Below are positions 16,663 to 25,490 of a DNA stretch of 64,000 nt, in pieces. Made by a program: the position numbers and the translations under genes. The first letter of the stretch is position 1, and each line of letters starts with the position of its first letter. Origin of the DNA: Desulfobacteraceae bacterium Eth-SRB2. Lineage in GTDB: Bacteria > Desulfobacterota > Desulfobacteria > Desulfobacterales > UBA11574. The stretch is from positions 1-64,000 of the forward strand of contig RPGQ01000071.1 of NCBI GenBank assembly GCA_004193595.1, read 5' to 3'. The notes beneath the pieces are model-generated. The model made no database searches. It saw nothing but the letters and a program-made list of their open reading frames with translations, and was not told the origin of the DNA.

Positions 16663-17600
16663 GACGGTACGGGTTATCCGAATATATCAAAAATGGAAAT
16701 ATCGTTAGTCAAATGGTTATACATCGCAGACATATTTGATGCCATGCAGTCGATGAGAGTTTATAAAGGATGCTAAACCGGTATCGCTGGTGTAAAATTT
16801 TGATATTAGAAAGGGACATCATGTTTAATCCTCTGCTGACAATTTTTAAAGTTACTCAACGAAAACCAAGCCATACTCAAAATTTGTAATTGCTATCGAT
16901 CAACGCTCGATATTATTTTTTAAGCACTTTGTGTTTTCACCATTGTTATATTATCATAAAAGACAAACTTTCCTTTAACCGGGGAACCTCGGAACCATTA
17001 ACATTCGCTCAGGACAAAGTGGGTCGATAGCAGGACACGTTCTAACTGGTATTAAATTCAAAATTCATCCATATATGGTTTAAGATCTAGGTGACCGAAG
17101 AACAAAACACTAATATCGCCATTATAAAGATTTAAACGAAACGCGCATAATTTCAAAGTGTTCCAATACATCGGATTATTGATGAGGTTAAAGGCGTAAA
17201 TGTTCAGCATGAACGCGCGTCCGCAAGGACAAGACTGAAGTTTTGTTAGTTCACAAAAGGCCACAGGGTCTGCTCGTAGGCTATATATATAGACCGGGCT
17301 GAACCAACCACAATCCCCATTGATCGAAGTAACTCTGCCCGTATAAAATCAAACGGAGTAATGGAGCGTTAAGGTGTTGATTTAAAAATTTTTCAGATTT
17401 ACACTGCCAGGGGATCTGTTTTCTACGAAGAGCGATGTAAAGGGGTTTCTTCCATTACTCCACCCTTGTGGCCAATGCTCAATTGCGTAAATCGTTATAT
17501 GCCGACCAAACTAAATCCCTCACAGGGGATAATCAAAACCAGGCCTTCTGGACGGATGTATTTAACAGACCTGCCAAACCGTGCTGACAAGATAGAAGGA
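16663..17600. repeat. Segment A', indel-rich copy of 35925-36917
   Basis: The order of landmarks matches 35925-36917: the HD-GYP 3' end (ACGACGGTACGGGTTATCCG), then GGGGAACCTCGGAACC, the R1 repeat, and GTGCTGACAAGATAGAAGG. Many single-base losses, mostly in homopolymers, and some insertions separate the two. The first 220 bp are a broken HD-GYP C-terminus. Nothing in this segment can be a working gene. Confidence 0.75.
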
Positions 17601-18498
17601 ATGATTAGAACTGAACATCAAACTCATTAAATTATGGGGAATCGTTCTGTTATTGAAGGATGGAGTGTAAATATTGTATTGATGTTATAGGCTCGCTCCG
17701 CGCCGATCAAAATTACCCGAACCTTGAATTACATTGCGTCGAAAAAATAATCAAGAGTTAACCGTGTTGATCCCGATTTGATTTCTTAGCGAAGCACAAA
17801 GTGAGATAATCCACAAAAAGAGAGAAAATCAAAGCAAAGGGTACATAGGGCTATTCTATGTGAGAACCAAAATATCTATCAACAAGAATGAAAACGCAAA
17901 GCGGGCTGAAGTCAGCAAATGATGTTTTAAAGACCCATCCGATTTGAATACAGAAGCGGTTATTTTTGCCCCGCACTCGTCTGAGATGGCGTTGAAGTGC
18001 TCTTTGCCGATAAACCGAAAATGGAAGGATTAAATCTGTTGGATTTGCAGGATACACGCGGCCAATATGTGATTAAGAATATGATTTAATCGCGAAGCAA
18101 TCCGGAAGGCTTTTATGAATACCGCTGAACAAAACCAGCGGATTCGGCGGGGAATGACTTTAAAATATCTTTTATCAAGCGATTTTGAACCGCGCCATTG
18201 GTTTATCGGGACCGAACTATATGTTATTGATGTTGAAGAGGTCAAATAAACCGCTTTTCGACCATCAGCAGAATACGGTTTGGCAAAGAAGGATATATTT
18301 TATTAACCGATTAAAGCAGAATACTTTTGAGTGTTAATCCAAATGGAAACTTTTCCGGAACAAAAGCTTATAGAGTTTTAATAAAACCCTGAAAGAAAAA
18401 TGTAAAGAAAGGATATTATTTTTTGACAGGGTATAATGCCAAAACCACAGAGGTGATTATATTTATTACTCGCATATTAAATTAACCACAAATAAGGG
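17601..18498 (+). pseudogene. Histidine kinase, N-terminal cache sensor part, many frameshifts
   Basis: Successive frames read PIRFEYRSGYF, DGVEVLFADKPKMEG, LNLLDLQDTRGQYVIKNM, GFYEY, then IRFGKEGYI and DYIYYSHIKLTT. These are pieces of a periplasmic double-cache sensor domain. The last piece overlaps, over 31 bases in opposite orientation, the beginning of the intact kinase part at 22467-24772. The two are the halves of one gene separated by an inversion. A matching first codon region lies at 36918-36965. The density of indels here contrasts with the clean other half. Confidence 0.7.
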
Positions 18499-18799
18499 TG
18501 TTATCACTTTTTTTCTGTGACATTTCCGGGAATAAATTTTCTTGCATGCTTGATACCTCGATGTGATATTTTTTATGAGGCTACTATGAAGAAACATTAT
18601 TTGCAAGATAAATTAACACTATTAAAAATAATTCATTAAAAATAAACATGTTGATTATATGATTGTCCAATTTATTTATTAATCATTTCCACTTGTGATT
18701 GTCCAACAAATCATTGTGTAATAGCTGAGATGCTTGTACAATAAGACTTCCGGCGTTTCTATTCAATCTATGCTTCCCGAGGTCTGATGACCAGACGAT
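18499..18799. other. AT-rich gene-free interval
   Basis: Very AT-rich (for example 18600-18680). No gene, tRNA or clear hairpin seen. Short repeated words TGATTGTCCAA occur at about 18661 and 18697. Confidence 0.4.
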
Positions 18800-19074
18800 T
18801 TTTCCCACACAGATCCATAATGACCTTCCGCCACCACACGCAAAGGAAAACCATGCTTTTGCGGAAGGGGCTTTCCGTTTACCGCATAGGCTAAAAAAAC
18901 CTTATTGGAAAGGGCTGAGCAAAAGTTTTCCCACACAGATCCATAATGACCTTCCGCCACCACACGCAAAGGAAAACCATGCTTTTGCGGAAGGGGCTTT
19001 CCGTTTACCGCATAGGCTAAAAAAACCTTATTGGAAAGGGCTGAGCAAAAGACCCATTCCCGTGATGAATTCAA
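18763..19074 (-). pseudogene. Fragment of a molybdopterin-dependent oxidoreductase (sulfite oxidase-like), duplicated
   Basis: Each 42-residue unit contains LAYAVNGKPLPQKHGFPLR and VVAEGHYGSVWE, the conserved substrate/cofactor loop of the oxidoreductase molybdopterin-binding domain (sulfite oxidase family). Only this loop is present, twice in frame, with no cofactor-binding Cys and no other domain. It is a gene fragment that was tandemly duplicated recently, since the copies are identical. Confidence 0.6.
18800..19051. repeat. Two perfect tandem copies of a 126-bp unit
   Basis: Bases 18800-18925 and 18926-19051 are identical by eye. The unit is a multiple of three and stays open on the minus strand. 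It is discussed with the oxidoreductase fragment below. Confidence 0.9.
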
Positions 19075-19203
19075 GCGATATTTTGAGAAATCGTCTCCGT
19101 GTGTTCATTTTCTCATCCTAATTTATAAAGTGTCTAATCCGCCAAATAACCAAGGCGAACAAGAGTGCTTAAAATTAAAACATACGTTTTTTCGCGCTTT
19201 CGC

Positions 19204-19270
19204 GTGGAATTCAGGGGGTCGAACAATTCCCGGGCCTTTGGGTCTTCCCACAGATAAAAGGTTCTTCCAC
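19204..19270 (-). pseudogene. Methyltransferase fragment
   Basis: The minus strand reads GRTFYLWEDPKARELFDPL, nearly the same as residues near the C-terminus of the methyltransferase at 13615-14193. About 67 bp of DNA similarity remains. A relic of a second copy. Confidence 0.65.
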
Positions 19271-19296
19271 ATGAACCTATTCGATATCTTTTCTCT

Positions 19297-20145
19297 TCAA
19301 AGGCATTGAATCCGAGACCCGACATCATGGAAAAATTCCCGGGACCAGATCGCAAGCGTTTCTGGTTGTTTTACAAAGGGTTCAACCTCGCTACGTACCT
19401 GGTTCAGGTCCAATGTGTCAATTTTTTCACTCAATAACTTCCGAAATAAAACTTCATCCAGTGCATGCTTATCTGACCAATGGCCGCTCTGGCGCATGCG
19501 CTGTTCCAGGTGAGAAAGATGAAGTTCGGGTTTATTAGCAACGTACCAGACAAGATCGTACCAATCCCTTCCCTTTACCCTGTTTTTCCATTGCCGGCAA
19601 AGCACGGCGTGCATTTTGCCGGCAAATAGATTGGGCAGTGTATAGGTTCGCACAGCAAAAGGAATAGGCTGTAAAAGGAATTTTGATTCAGTGTCGAATC
19701 CCCCTGGTGGATCTGTATCCACTTCAAGTTTGATCTTGAGCATTTGACCACGGGGTACTTCCCTAACAATCGACTCGTCTGTAGTTATAACCAGGAGTTC
19801 ATTCCATGCTTATCCGGTTGGCACATATAACTCGAAGAGGTAGTTTTCCACCCCGCACAACCGATAGTGGTGCGAGATCTGGGTTGACCCGATACGAGAC
19901 AGTCCGCCAAATGCTCTACAAGCTGCGGGTTGCGGGCTGATAGTAGGAGAGCCGAAGACGCTACCGCCCTTACGTCGCTGGCCGAACACGGGACAAGGGG
20001 CACGTATGTGTCAACCGGATAAGCATGGTTCATTCAATGTGTTGGCCTTAAGAAATGCCGATTGTACAGGGCTGGCAATAGCCTTGTTCCTTTTTTCCAT
20101 CCGAACATCAAAACCGAAGGCGCGTAATTCCTTTTCCAGAGCAGT
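19297..20145 (-). pseudogene. AbiEii nucleotidyltransferase toxin, C-terminal part, interrupted by a MITE
   Basis: Reading leftwards from 20145: ELRAFGFDVRMEK, then VQSAFLKANTLNE, a 225-bp insertion, LLVITTDESIVREVPRG, QMLKIKLEVDTDPPGGFDTE and YTLPNLFAGKMHAVLCRQ, then GRDWYDLVWYV. This is the C-terminal two thirds of an AbiEii toxin (type IV toxin-antitoxin; abortive phage infection). Its first 55 bp repeat, in the opposite orientation, the end of the N-terminal part at 20637-20987. Confidence 0.8.
19804..20028. mobile_element. 225-bp MITE inside the AbiEii gene
   Basis: The ends CCATGCTTATCCGGTTG and CAACCGGATAAGCATGG are inverted repeats of at least 17 bp (about 23 bp with one mismatch). 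TTCATT is duplicated directly outside (19798-19803 and 20029-20034). No open frame inside. A non-autonomous transposon; I cannot name the family. Confidence 0.8.
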
Positions 20146-20635
20146 AGGTCTTGTAAAGGGTCAAGAGACTATATGTTTTGATGATGTTCGCAAGCAACCC
20201 TACTCACGAGAAATACTCGCGAACCTGATTTATGGGCCTTCATATATCTCGCTGGAGTATGCACTCCACCATGGCAGATGTGGAAGCGGTAACTTCGATG
20301 CTGTTGGCTGATCACGGAAGTTTTCTTGCCGTGGCTGTTTATCACCACAGAATGAATTCCCCACACTTGACAGCATTCCGAACGGGGAGCGAATTAAAAT
20401 GGGGAGATTGGGCGCTCATTTTTGATCGCAGTTCCGGAAAAGGCGATAGCTGACAAGCTACGCCTGGACCGGGTATCCATTCGCGCACTCAGGCTACCCG
20501 AACCCTATCTTTTGATGACCTTCGCGTGTTGAGCCTGCGACCATACCGGAAGGCGGACCGTACAGATCGGTATCGTTCAGAAGAAGATATTGCTGAGCAA
20601 AATTGCTCGTCTTCAAACGTGGGGGAGGTAACGCA
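20146..20635 (+). pseudogene. AbiEi antitoxin, frameshifted
   Basis: Frames in order give QPYSREILANLIYGPSYISL, EYALHH, a trace of EAVTSM, then ADKLRLDRVSIRALRLPEPY and DDLRVL. These are typical AbiEi (transcriptional autorepressor antitoxin) segments, broken by several frameshifts. The AbiEii N-terminal part follows at 20637, the usual abiEi-abiEii order. Confidence 0.7.
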
Positions 20636-20636
20636 A

Positions 20637-20987
20637 ATGCATGAGGCTGTCGCCAGAATGATCTCAAAGTACGAATGCAGAAGCACGGAAGACTATACGC
20701 ATGCATTACGTGAAATCATGCAGGAAATAGCCCTGCTTGGCTTATGGCGAAGCAATTTTTTCGAGAAGGCTGCATTTTACGGTGGCACGGCCCTGCGTAT
20801 CCTGTATGGACTGGACAGGTTCTCCGAGGATTTGGATTTTTCCCTCCTTTCTCCCATGAACGGCTTTGATCTTGATAAATTGTTACAATTTTTCTATTGC
20901 CTCTGGACGGAATTACGCGCCTTCGGGTTTGATGTTCGGATGGAAGGAACAAGGCTATTGCTAATCAAATTCATCATACGGGATTAG
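20637..20987 (+). pseudogene. AbiEii toxin, N-terminal part
   Basis: The frame starts with an ATG behind GGGGGAGGT and carries the nucleotidyltransferase motif FYGGTALRILYGLDRFSEDL followed by DFSLL, the catalytic G-G-T...D-x-D signature of AbiEii. It ends shortly after ELRAFGFDVRMEG, where the sequence also found at 20075-20131 in the opposite orientation stops. Flipping 20140-20960 would rebuild a contiguous abiEi-abiEii operon on the minus strand. Confidence 0.8.
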
Positions 20988-21146
20988 CTTTCTGATAGGC
21001 TCGTTCATTTCGTAATCCTTGTTGCCGCCGGAGAATCTTGTACATGGCGCCTATTGGGGATATATTATACATATTCCACCATAGTAAGTCGATATTTTTC
21101 CGACATACTATCCTTATATCGACTAATTTACTCCAGTACGATCCGC

Positions 21147-21460
21147 CCTGGCGTTTGGCAACCATATGGCCAATGTCCCAATACATACGGATCATCTCGG
21201 CATTGGCAGACATTACCGCCCGGTTCTGGGCCTGCCGGATGCGCATTTTGATATCGACCGGCAGATCGCTGTATAGAGTCATGTCTGCCTTGTCGCCGGG
21301 AAATGGCTTTTTCATGGGGCCTCCCCCAAATACCCCAGTCCTTTAAAAAAAACATCCAGCATTCTCGGGGAGGTTGATGCTAAACGTTCCTTAACCCCTC
21401 ATCAATAATCCGGGATGTATTTCGGAACACTTTGAAATTATGCGTTTTTCTGTCTCGTAA
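21147..21460 (-). pseudogene. Duplicated 5' end of the DUF1016 gene plus its upstream repeat
   Basis: From the ATG at 21315 the protein (FPGDKADMTLYSDLPVDIKM, RMYWDIGHMVAKRQG) is nearly identical to the start of the gene at 12156. After about 56 residues the similarity ends. Upstream DNA (21316-21460) also matches 12157-12300, including the GGGGGAGG ribosome-binding site and the R1 repeat. Confidence 0.8.
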
Positions 21461-21594
21461 ATTTAGCGACGGGGCCCCGATAGCGGGATCTACGCGCTGC
21501 TTCGACAGGCAGACCCACACGGATTTACCCTGTTAAATCCTCCGATGGAGGCCTACCAAAGGTAGCATTTAACAGGGCAGGCACGGACTTCTAT
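21461..21594. other. Short repeat hairpin
   Basis: CCCTGTTAAATCCTCC at about 21528 and GCATTTAACAGGG at about 21566 are inverted copies around a 25-bp loop. A dispersed-repeat hairpin that could act as a weak terminator. No gene. Confidence 0.4.
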
Positions 21595-21681
21595 TTATTC
21601 AGCCAGATCGGCTGTATAATCGCGAATCTTGTGTATGGCTTCCAGGATATCGTCCAAATAAAGGCGGGGATCCCTATGCAT
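21595..21681 (-). pseudogene. HepT (HEPN/DUF86) toxin, 3'-truncated
   Basis: The 28 codons MHRDPRLYLDDILEAIHK, IRDYTADLAE match the N-terminus of HepT RNases. The catalytic RX4-6H motif, further downstream in the family, is missing because the DNA runs into a repeat hairpin. It overlaps the end of mntA by 8 nt, the usual MNT-HEPN arrangement. The toxin should be inactive. Confidence 0.7.
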
Positions 21682-21973
21682 AGACGATCTCCCTTTCGAT
21701 TATCGGCTTAATGCGAGGCTTCACCGTGTCCGCCATAACCAAATCCACCGGACGCTTTAGAACCTCCTCCAAACGGAACTTAAGGTCCATGTAGTGGTCG
21801 AATGTTGCCTCAGCCAACTCCACGATAATATCCACATCGCTTTCAGGACCTTCATCGCCTTTTGCAAACGATCCGAAGACACCAATCCGCTGTACGGTGA
21901 ATCGATCGGCCAGTTCGGATTGAATTCCTTTGATGATCCGCAAAACGTAGACTTTATCCTTTTGTTTTTTCAT
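21674..21973 (-). CDS. MntA-type minimal nucleotidyltransferase (antitoxin)
   Basis: The 99-residue protein has the nucleotidyltransferase signature GVFGSFAKGDEGPESDVDII (residues 32-51: GSF...S-D-V-D) and a conserved VDLVMAD strand later. In MNT-HEPN modules this enzyme adds AMP groups to the HepT toxin and silences it. The partner immediately downstream is cut to 28 residues, so this antitoxin now stands alone. The frame is intact. Confidence 0.85.
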   Translation of the reverse strand: MKKQKDKVYVLRIIKGIQSELADRFTVQRIGVFGSFAKGDEGPESDVDIIVELAEATFDHYMDLKFRLEEVLKRPVDLVMADTVKPRIKPIIEREIVYA

Positions 21974-21981
21974 CTGATTTT

Positions 21982-22466
21982 TCCCATGCTATATCATCTC
22001 TAATATTCTTAAACACGGCTAAATCCTACTATATTAAAATATCGAAAAAAAATAAAGGATTTACACATCTTAAATGTAAGATCTTATTCATCCTGATAGT
22101 CGGAGAAAAACGCAGATCCCGACATCGGGGCCCAGTTAAATCTTTTGTTCTTTATTTAACCGGGGTCGGGTGGAAATCAAGACCGTTGGTAAACGCTGAT
22201 GCCTTTCTATTGACAAACCGTGGCTCCGAATTTTTTTAGGTTTCAGGTGTCAGGAATGATGAACAGAGGCGATGGAACCTGAAACCTGGCACCAGGCATA
22301 CGGAAAGGAATAAATATGGGATATTTTTTAAAGCCATATTATGGGCAATTTTAATCACCCCACCTGACAACTGACAACTGAAACCAAATATCGAGCGTGG
22401 TTTGACCGTCTTCGGTCTGATATATTGTAGCTATCTCAGTCTGTTGAACAATTTCTAAACCTAATC
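21982..22466. repeat. Gene-free interval with three dispersed repeats
   Basis: Bases 22167-22236 (GAAATCAAGACCGTTGGTAA...GGCTCCGAATTTTTTT) are repeated inverted at 38407-38478. GGAATAAATATGGGATATTT...CAATTTTAATCACCCC (22303-22362) is repeated at 43557-43613. The ggtgtcagg words are at 22240-22300 and 22370-22385. No gene. Confidence 0.7.
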
Positions 22467-24772
22467 TTATCCTTTCTTTATGTCTAACACCTTCCGAATT
22501 TTGAATGCAAAATCACGCTTATCCAGTGGTTTTTCAATGTAATCGGCAGCACCTATGGCATTTGCTTTTTTTTCATCTATCTTTTCGCTGAATCCGGTGC
22601 ATAAGATAACAGGAATGTCCGGTCGTATGTTCAGGATTTCTTTAACCAACTTGTCACCGGTCATTTTAGGCATGGTCAGATCCGTTATTACCAAATCGAA
22701 CTGGTCCGGCTGGGATCGAAACAGCTCCAACGCTTCAATGGGGCTTGTCATCGCATCAACTGTATACCCCAGTCGTTCCAGTCTTTGATTACCCATTTTC
22801 ACCAACGATTCTTCATCATCAATAAAAAGTATTCTTTCACTTCCGGTAGGAAGTTCTCCCCCTGTTTCAGGTTCTACCATGGCTTTTTTGTCAACTGCAG
22901 GAAAAAAGATACTGAACCTGGTTCCTTTTCCAAGTTCGCTTTCAACTGTAATTAAACCGTTATGCCCTTTGACGATGCCGTGAACTACGGCCAAGCCCAT
23001 CCCCGTGCCTTTCCCCAGTTCCTTTGTGGTAAAATAGGGATCAAAGATTCGATCAATTTTTTCCCGGGAAATGCCGTGTCCGGTGTCGCTTACAACCAGA
23101 TTAACATACCGTCCCGGATTTAAATCCGTATATTGAGCCGCAGTATCTTCATCAAGTTCTACATTTTTAAGAGTGACGACAATAACACCGCCATCCGGCA
23201 TGGCATGATCCGCATTGGTGCAAAGATTTATAAGAATCTGGTTGATTTGCGTGGGGTCTGCCAGAATGGTATCAACGTTTTTTGCCATATTTTGGCGAAG
23301 CTCAATGCTTGTGGGAATAGATGACCGCAGTAATTTGAGTGAATCTTTGACAATGGGGAGGATATTCGTTGGTTTTTTCTCCAATTTTGTTTTACGTGCA
23401 AAACTGAGGAGTTGACGTACGACGTCTTTTGCTCGGAGACAAGCTGTCAGGATTTCTTCCAAATTGAGTCGGGCAGGATTCCATTCAGGAACATCATCCA
23501 TGGCCAGTTCGGTATTCCCAAGAATGATTCCAATAATATTGTTAAAATCATGGGCAATGCCGCCTGCCAGCGTCCCGATGGACTCCATCTTCAGCGCATG
23601 ATGGAGCTGACCTTCCAGTTTCTTTTGCTCGGTGATATCTCTTAGATTTATAACACTGCCAATGGGCTTGCCGTTTCGGTCCTTATAAATCGCCGCACTC
23701 ATATTTACATGAACAATATTTCTTTCTTTGGTGTATCGAAGCGTTTCAAAACCGGAAAAGTTTTCTCCGGCCAGCACTTTCTCAATCATTTTTTGAGTTT
23801 CCGGCCAGGCATCATCAGGTACAAAAAGATCCATTTTCTTGCCCAGACGTTCCTCCAGGGTCCATCCGAAAATACGCGTAAAGGCAGAGCTAAAGAATGT
23901 CACCTTGCCTTCCATATCATAGACGACGATAGGATCGAGACTTGTTTCAAGAACCGTACGATATTTTTCCTCGCTCTCCCTGAGCGCTTCTTCCGCCCGC
24001 TTACGATCGGTGATGTCTTTGACATGTTCGATAACTGCCGACACCCGGCCTTCGGCATCTTTTATGGGGTAGGCGGAAAGATCAATCCATCCTTCGGGAT
24101 TCTCTTCTGTTGGATACGGGACGATTTTGCTTTGAGGTTTTCCAGTTTTGATGGCCCTAACGGATGGGCACCATGGGCATATGCTTTCTCTTTGTTGATA
24201 GACTTCATAACATTTTTTTCCAGTCAGAGGCTTCTGGTCGCCGTATAGCTTCTCCATCCATTGGTTGACACGGATAATGTTCAGTTCCGGATCTAAAACG
24301 CTGATCCCATCCTGTATCCCGTCGAACACGTTCTGGAGAAAACGTTCTTTTTCCAGTAGCGCATCCTCTGCCTGCTTGCGGTCCGTCAGCATTTTGTTGG
24401 CGTATTCTGCCATCTGGTCAAGTTCCACAAATTTAATCGTTTCCCGGTCAATTTCTTCATCAGAGTGTGCAGCCCGGTTAAAAAATGAGACAAAAAGATT
24501 CAAATCGTTCCTGAGTCCGCGGCTCAACCGGCTGAAAAACAGGAAAAAGAGCGCCACGATTCCCATAACAATCAGAATGGAGTAAAACATTTTTTCCTTT
24601 ATCTGATCGTTTAATTTGGTTTGCATCACGGCAATATCCGTTTCCACATCATCAAGATACACGCCGGCGCCGACAAGCCATTGCAAGTCATGGATTCCAT
24701 AGATAAAAGAGGCTTTTGGCGATTCTTTATTTGGGGTGGTTAATTTAATATGCGAGTAATAAATATATTCAG
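22467..24772 (-). pseudogene. Hybrid sensor histidine kinase, C-terminal 3/4 (cache end, TM, PAS-PAS-HisKA-HATPase-REC)
   Basis: An open frame of about 768 codons starts with the last part of a cache domain (YIYYSHIKLTTPNKE, DLQWLVGAGVYLDDVE). It continues with a membrane segment (FYSILIVMGIVALFFLFF), two PAS domains (FDGIQDGISVLDPELN; TVLETSLDPIVVYDMEG), a HisKA box (GGIAHDFNN), an ATPase domain (NLCTNADHA, DTGHGIS, GKGTGMGL) and a receiver domain (FIDDEESL, phospho-acceptor in VITDLTMPKM, EKPLD). The first membrane segment and most of the sensor are missing from this strand and lie at 17601-18498 in the opposite orientation. From an internal ATG a cytoplasmic-facing kinase of 739 residues could still be made. 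Ligand unknown. Confidence 0.85.
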
Positions 24773-24876
24773 GTCTTTAGGTCATAGAGAATCAGATCTT
24801 CTTTAAGCGCTCGGGGACGTAAAGATCCTTATTCCTTTCTAAGATAAAACGCGCAGAGCTTCTCACAGTTTTTCAT
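24773..24876 (-). pseudogene. HerA-like ATPase N-terminal fragment, copy 1 (noisy)
   Basis: The minus strand from the ATG at 24876 resembles the start of the fragment at 37695-37823 (the [13 protein letters not shown] region) with several indels. It ends where the histidine kinase sequence begins. Part of segment B'. Confidence 0.6.
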
Positions 24877-25182
24877 GGACCACCCCACTAAAAGTTGCGT
24901 TATTTTGAAGTTAAACCGCACTTGTGATGCAAAAGTGTTTAAGGCCTGGAATTATAGGAGAGAAGCAATATTTTTGTGTCAATATTGAATCCCCGGAAAT
25001 CCAACTTATTTTTTATTGATAATAAATAAGATTTATTTTTTTATATAATCTTTCTGACGGAATAATCTTATTGACCCGGAACAAATGTTTTCTTTGATGT
25101 TGGGATTTTTAGTTGGATTTTTTGAAAATCGTATTGATTCAACTTAGATGAGGTGTGGGTTGGCGGGGAGACGCGTAAAGAA
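24877..25182. repeat. Segment B', indel-rich inverted copy of 37395-37694 (intergenic part)
   Basis: GGACCACCCCACTAAAAGTTG and CACTTGTGATGCAAAAGTG are reverse complements of 37640-37695. AT-rich DNA follows as at 37440-37600. It lies between two divergent gene fragments in both copies. Confidence 0.7.
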
Positions 25183-25490
25183 ATGGAGGGAAAAAAATAA
25201 AAGTGTTGCTTCAAAAATAACTTAAAGCGATAGGGTTGTTTGCAAGTATTCGGGTTAATGGTCATTATCGTCATTATTACCGCAGGGGTGACCATTTTAG
25301 TTTTAAGACCTATTTTTTTCCATCAAGAGTTCAAGCCGGTGACACTGAATCCTGCCGAAGAGAAAAAGTTTTGGCTGCAAAATTAGAAAACTTGGATTCC
25401 ATAGGGGCGGGTATTTACATAAGAAGGATGACGCCAACAACTTATCAAATCAGACCGGTTTGATCCGAATACCCCTCTCGATCCAGGACC
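25183..25490 (+). pseudogene. Membrane-anchored protein, N-terminal part (noisy), cut by IS4
   Basis: This corresponds to 37395-37084 on the other strand: a transmembrane helix (GLMVIVVIITAGVTILV), EFKPVTLNPAEEK and AAKLENLDSIGAG, ending at NTPLDP where an IS4-family element begins. Several frameshifts are visible. The C-terminal half continues in frame at 27012 after the element. Confidence 0.75.

Noticed and set aside
18800-19051. CRISPR or satellite array
   Set aside because: Only two directly abutting 126-bp units with coding content.
20526-20987. Independent start at 20526 for the AbiEii fragment
   Set aside because: The part before the ATG at 20637 reads as the end of the AbiEi pseudogene in shifted frames.
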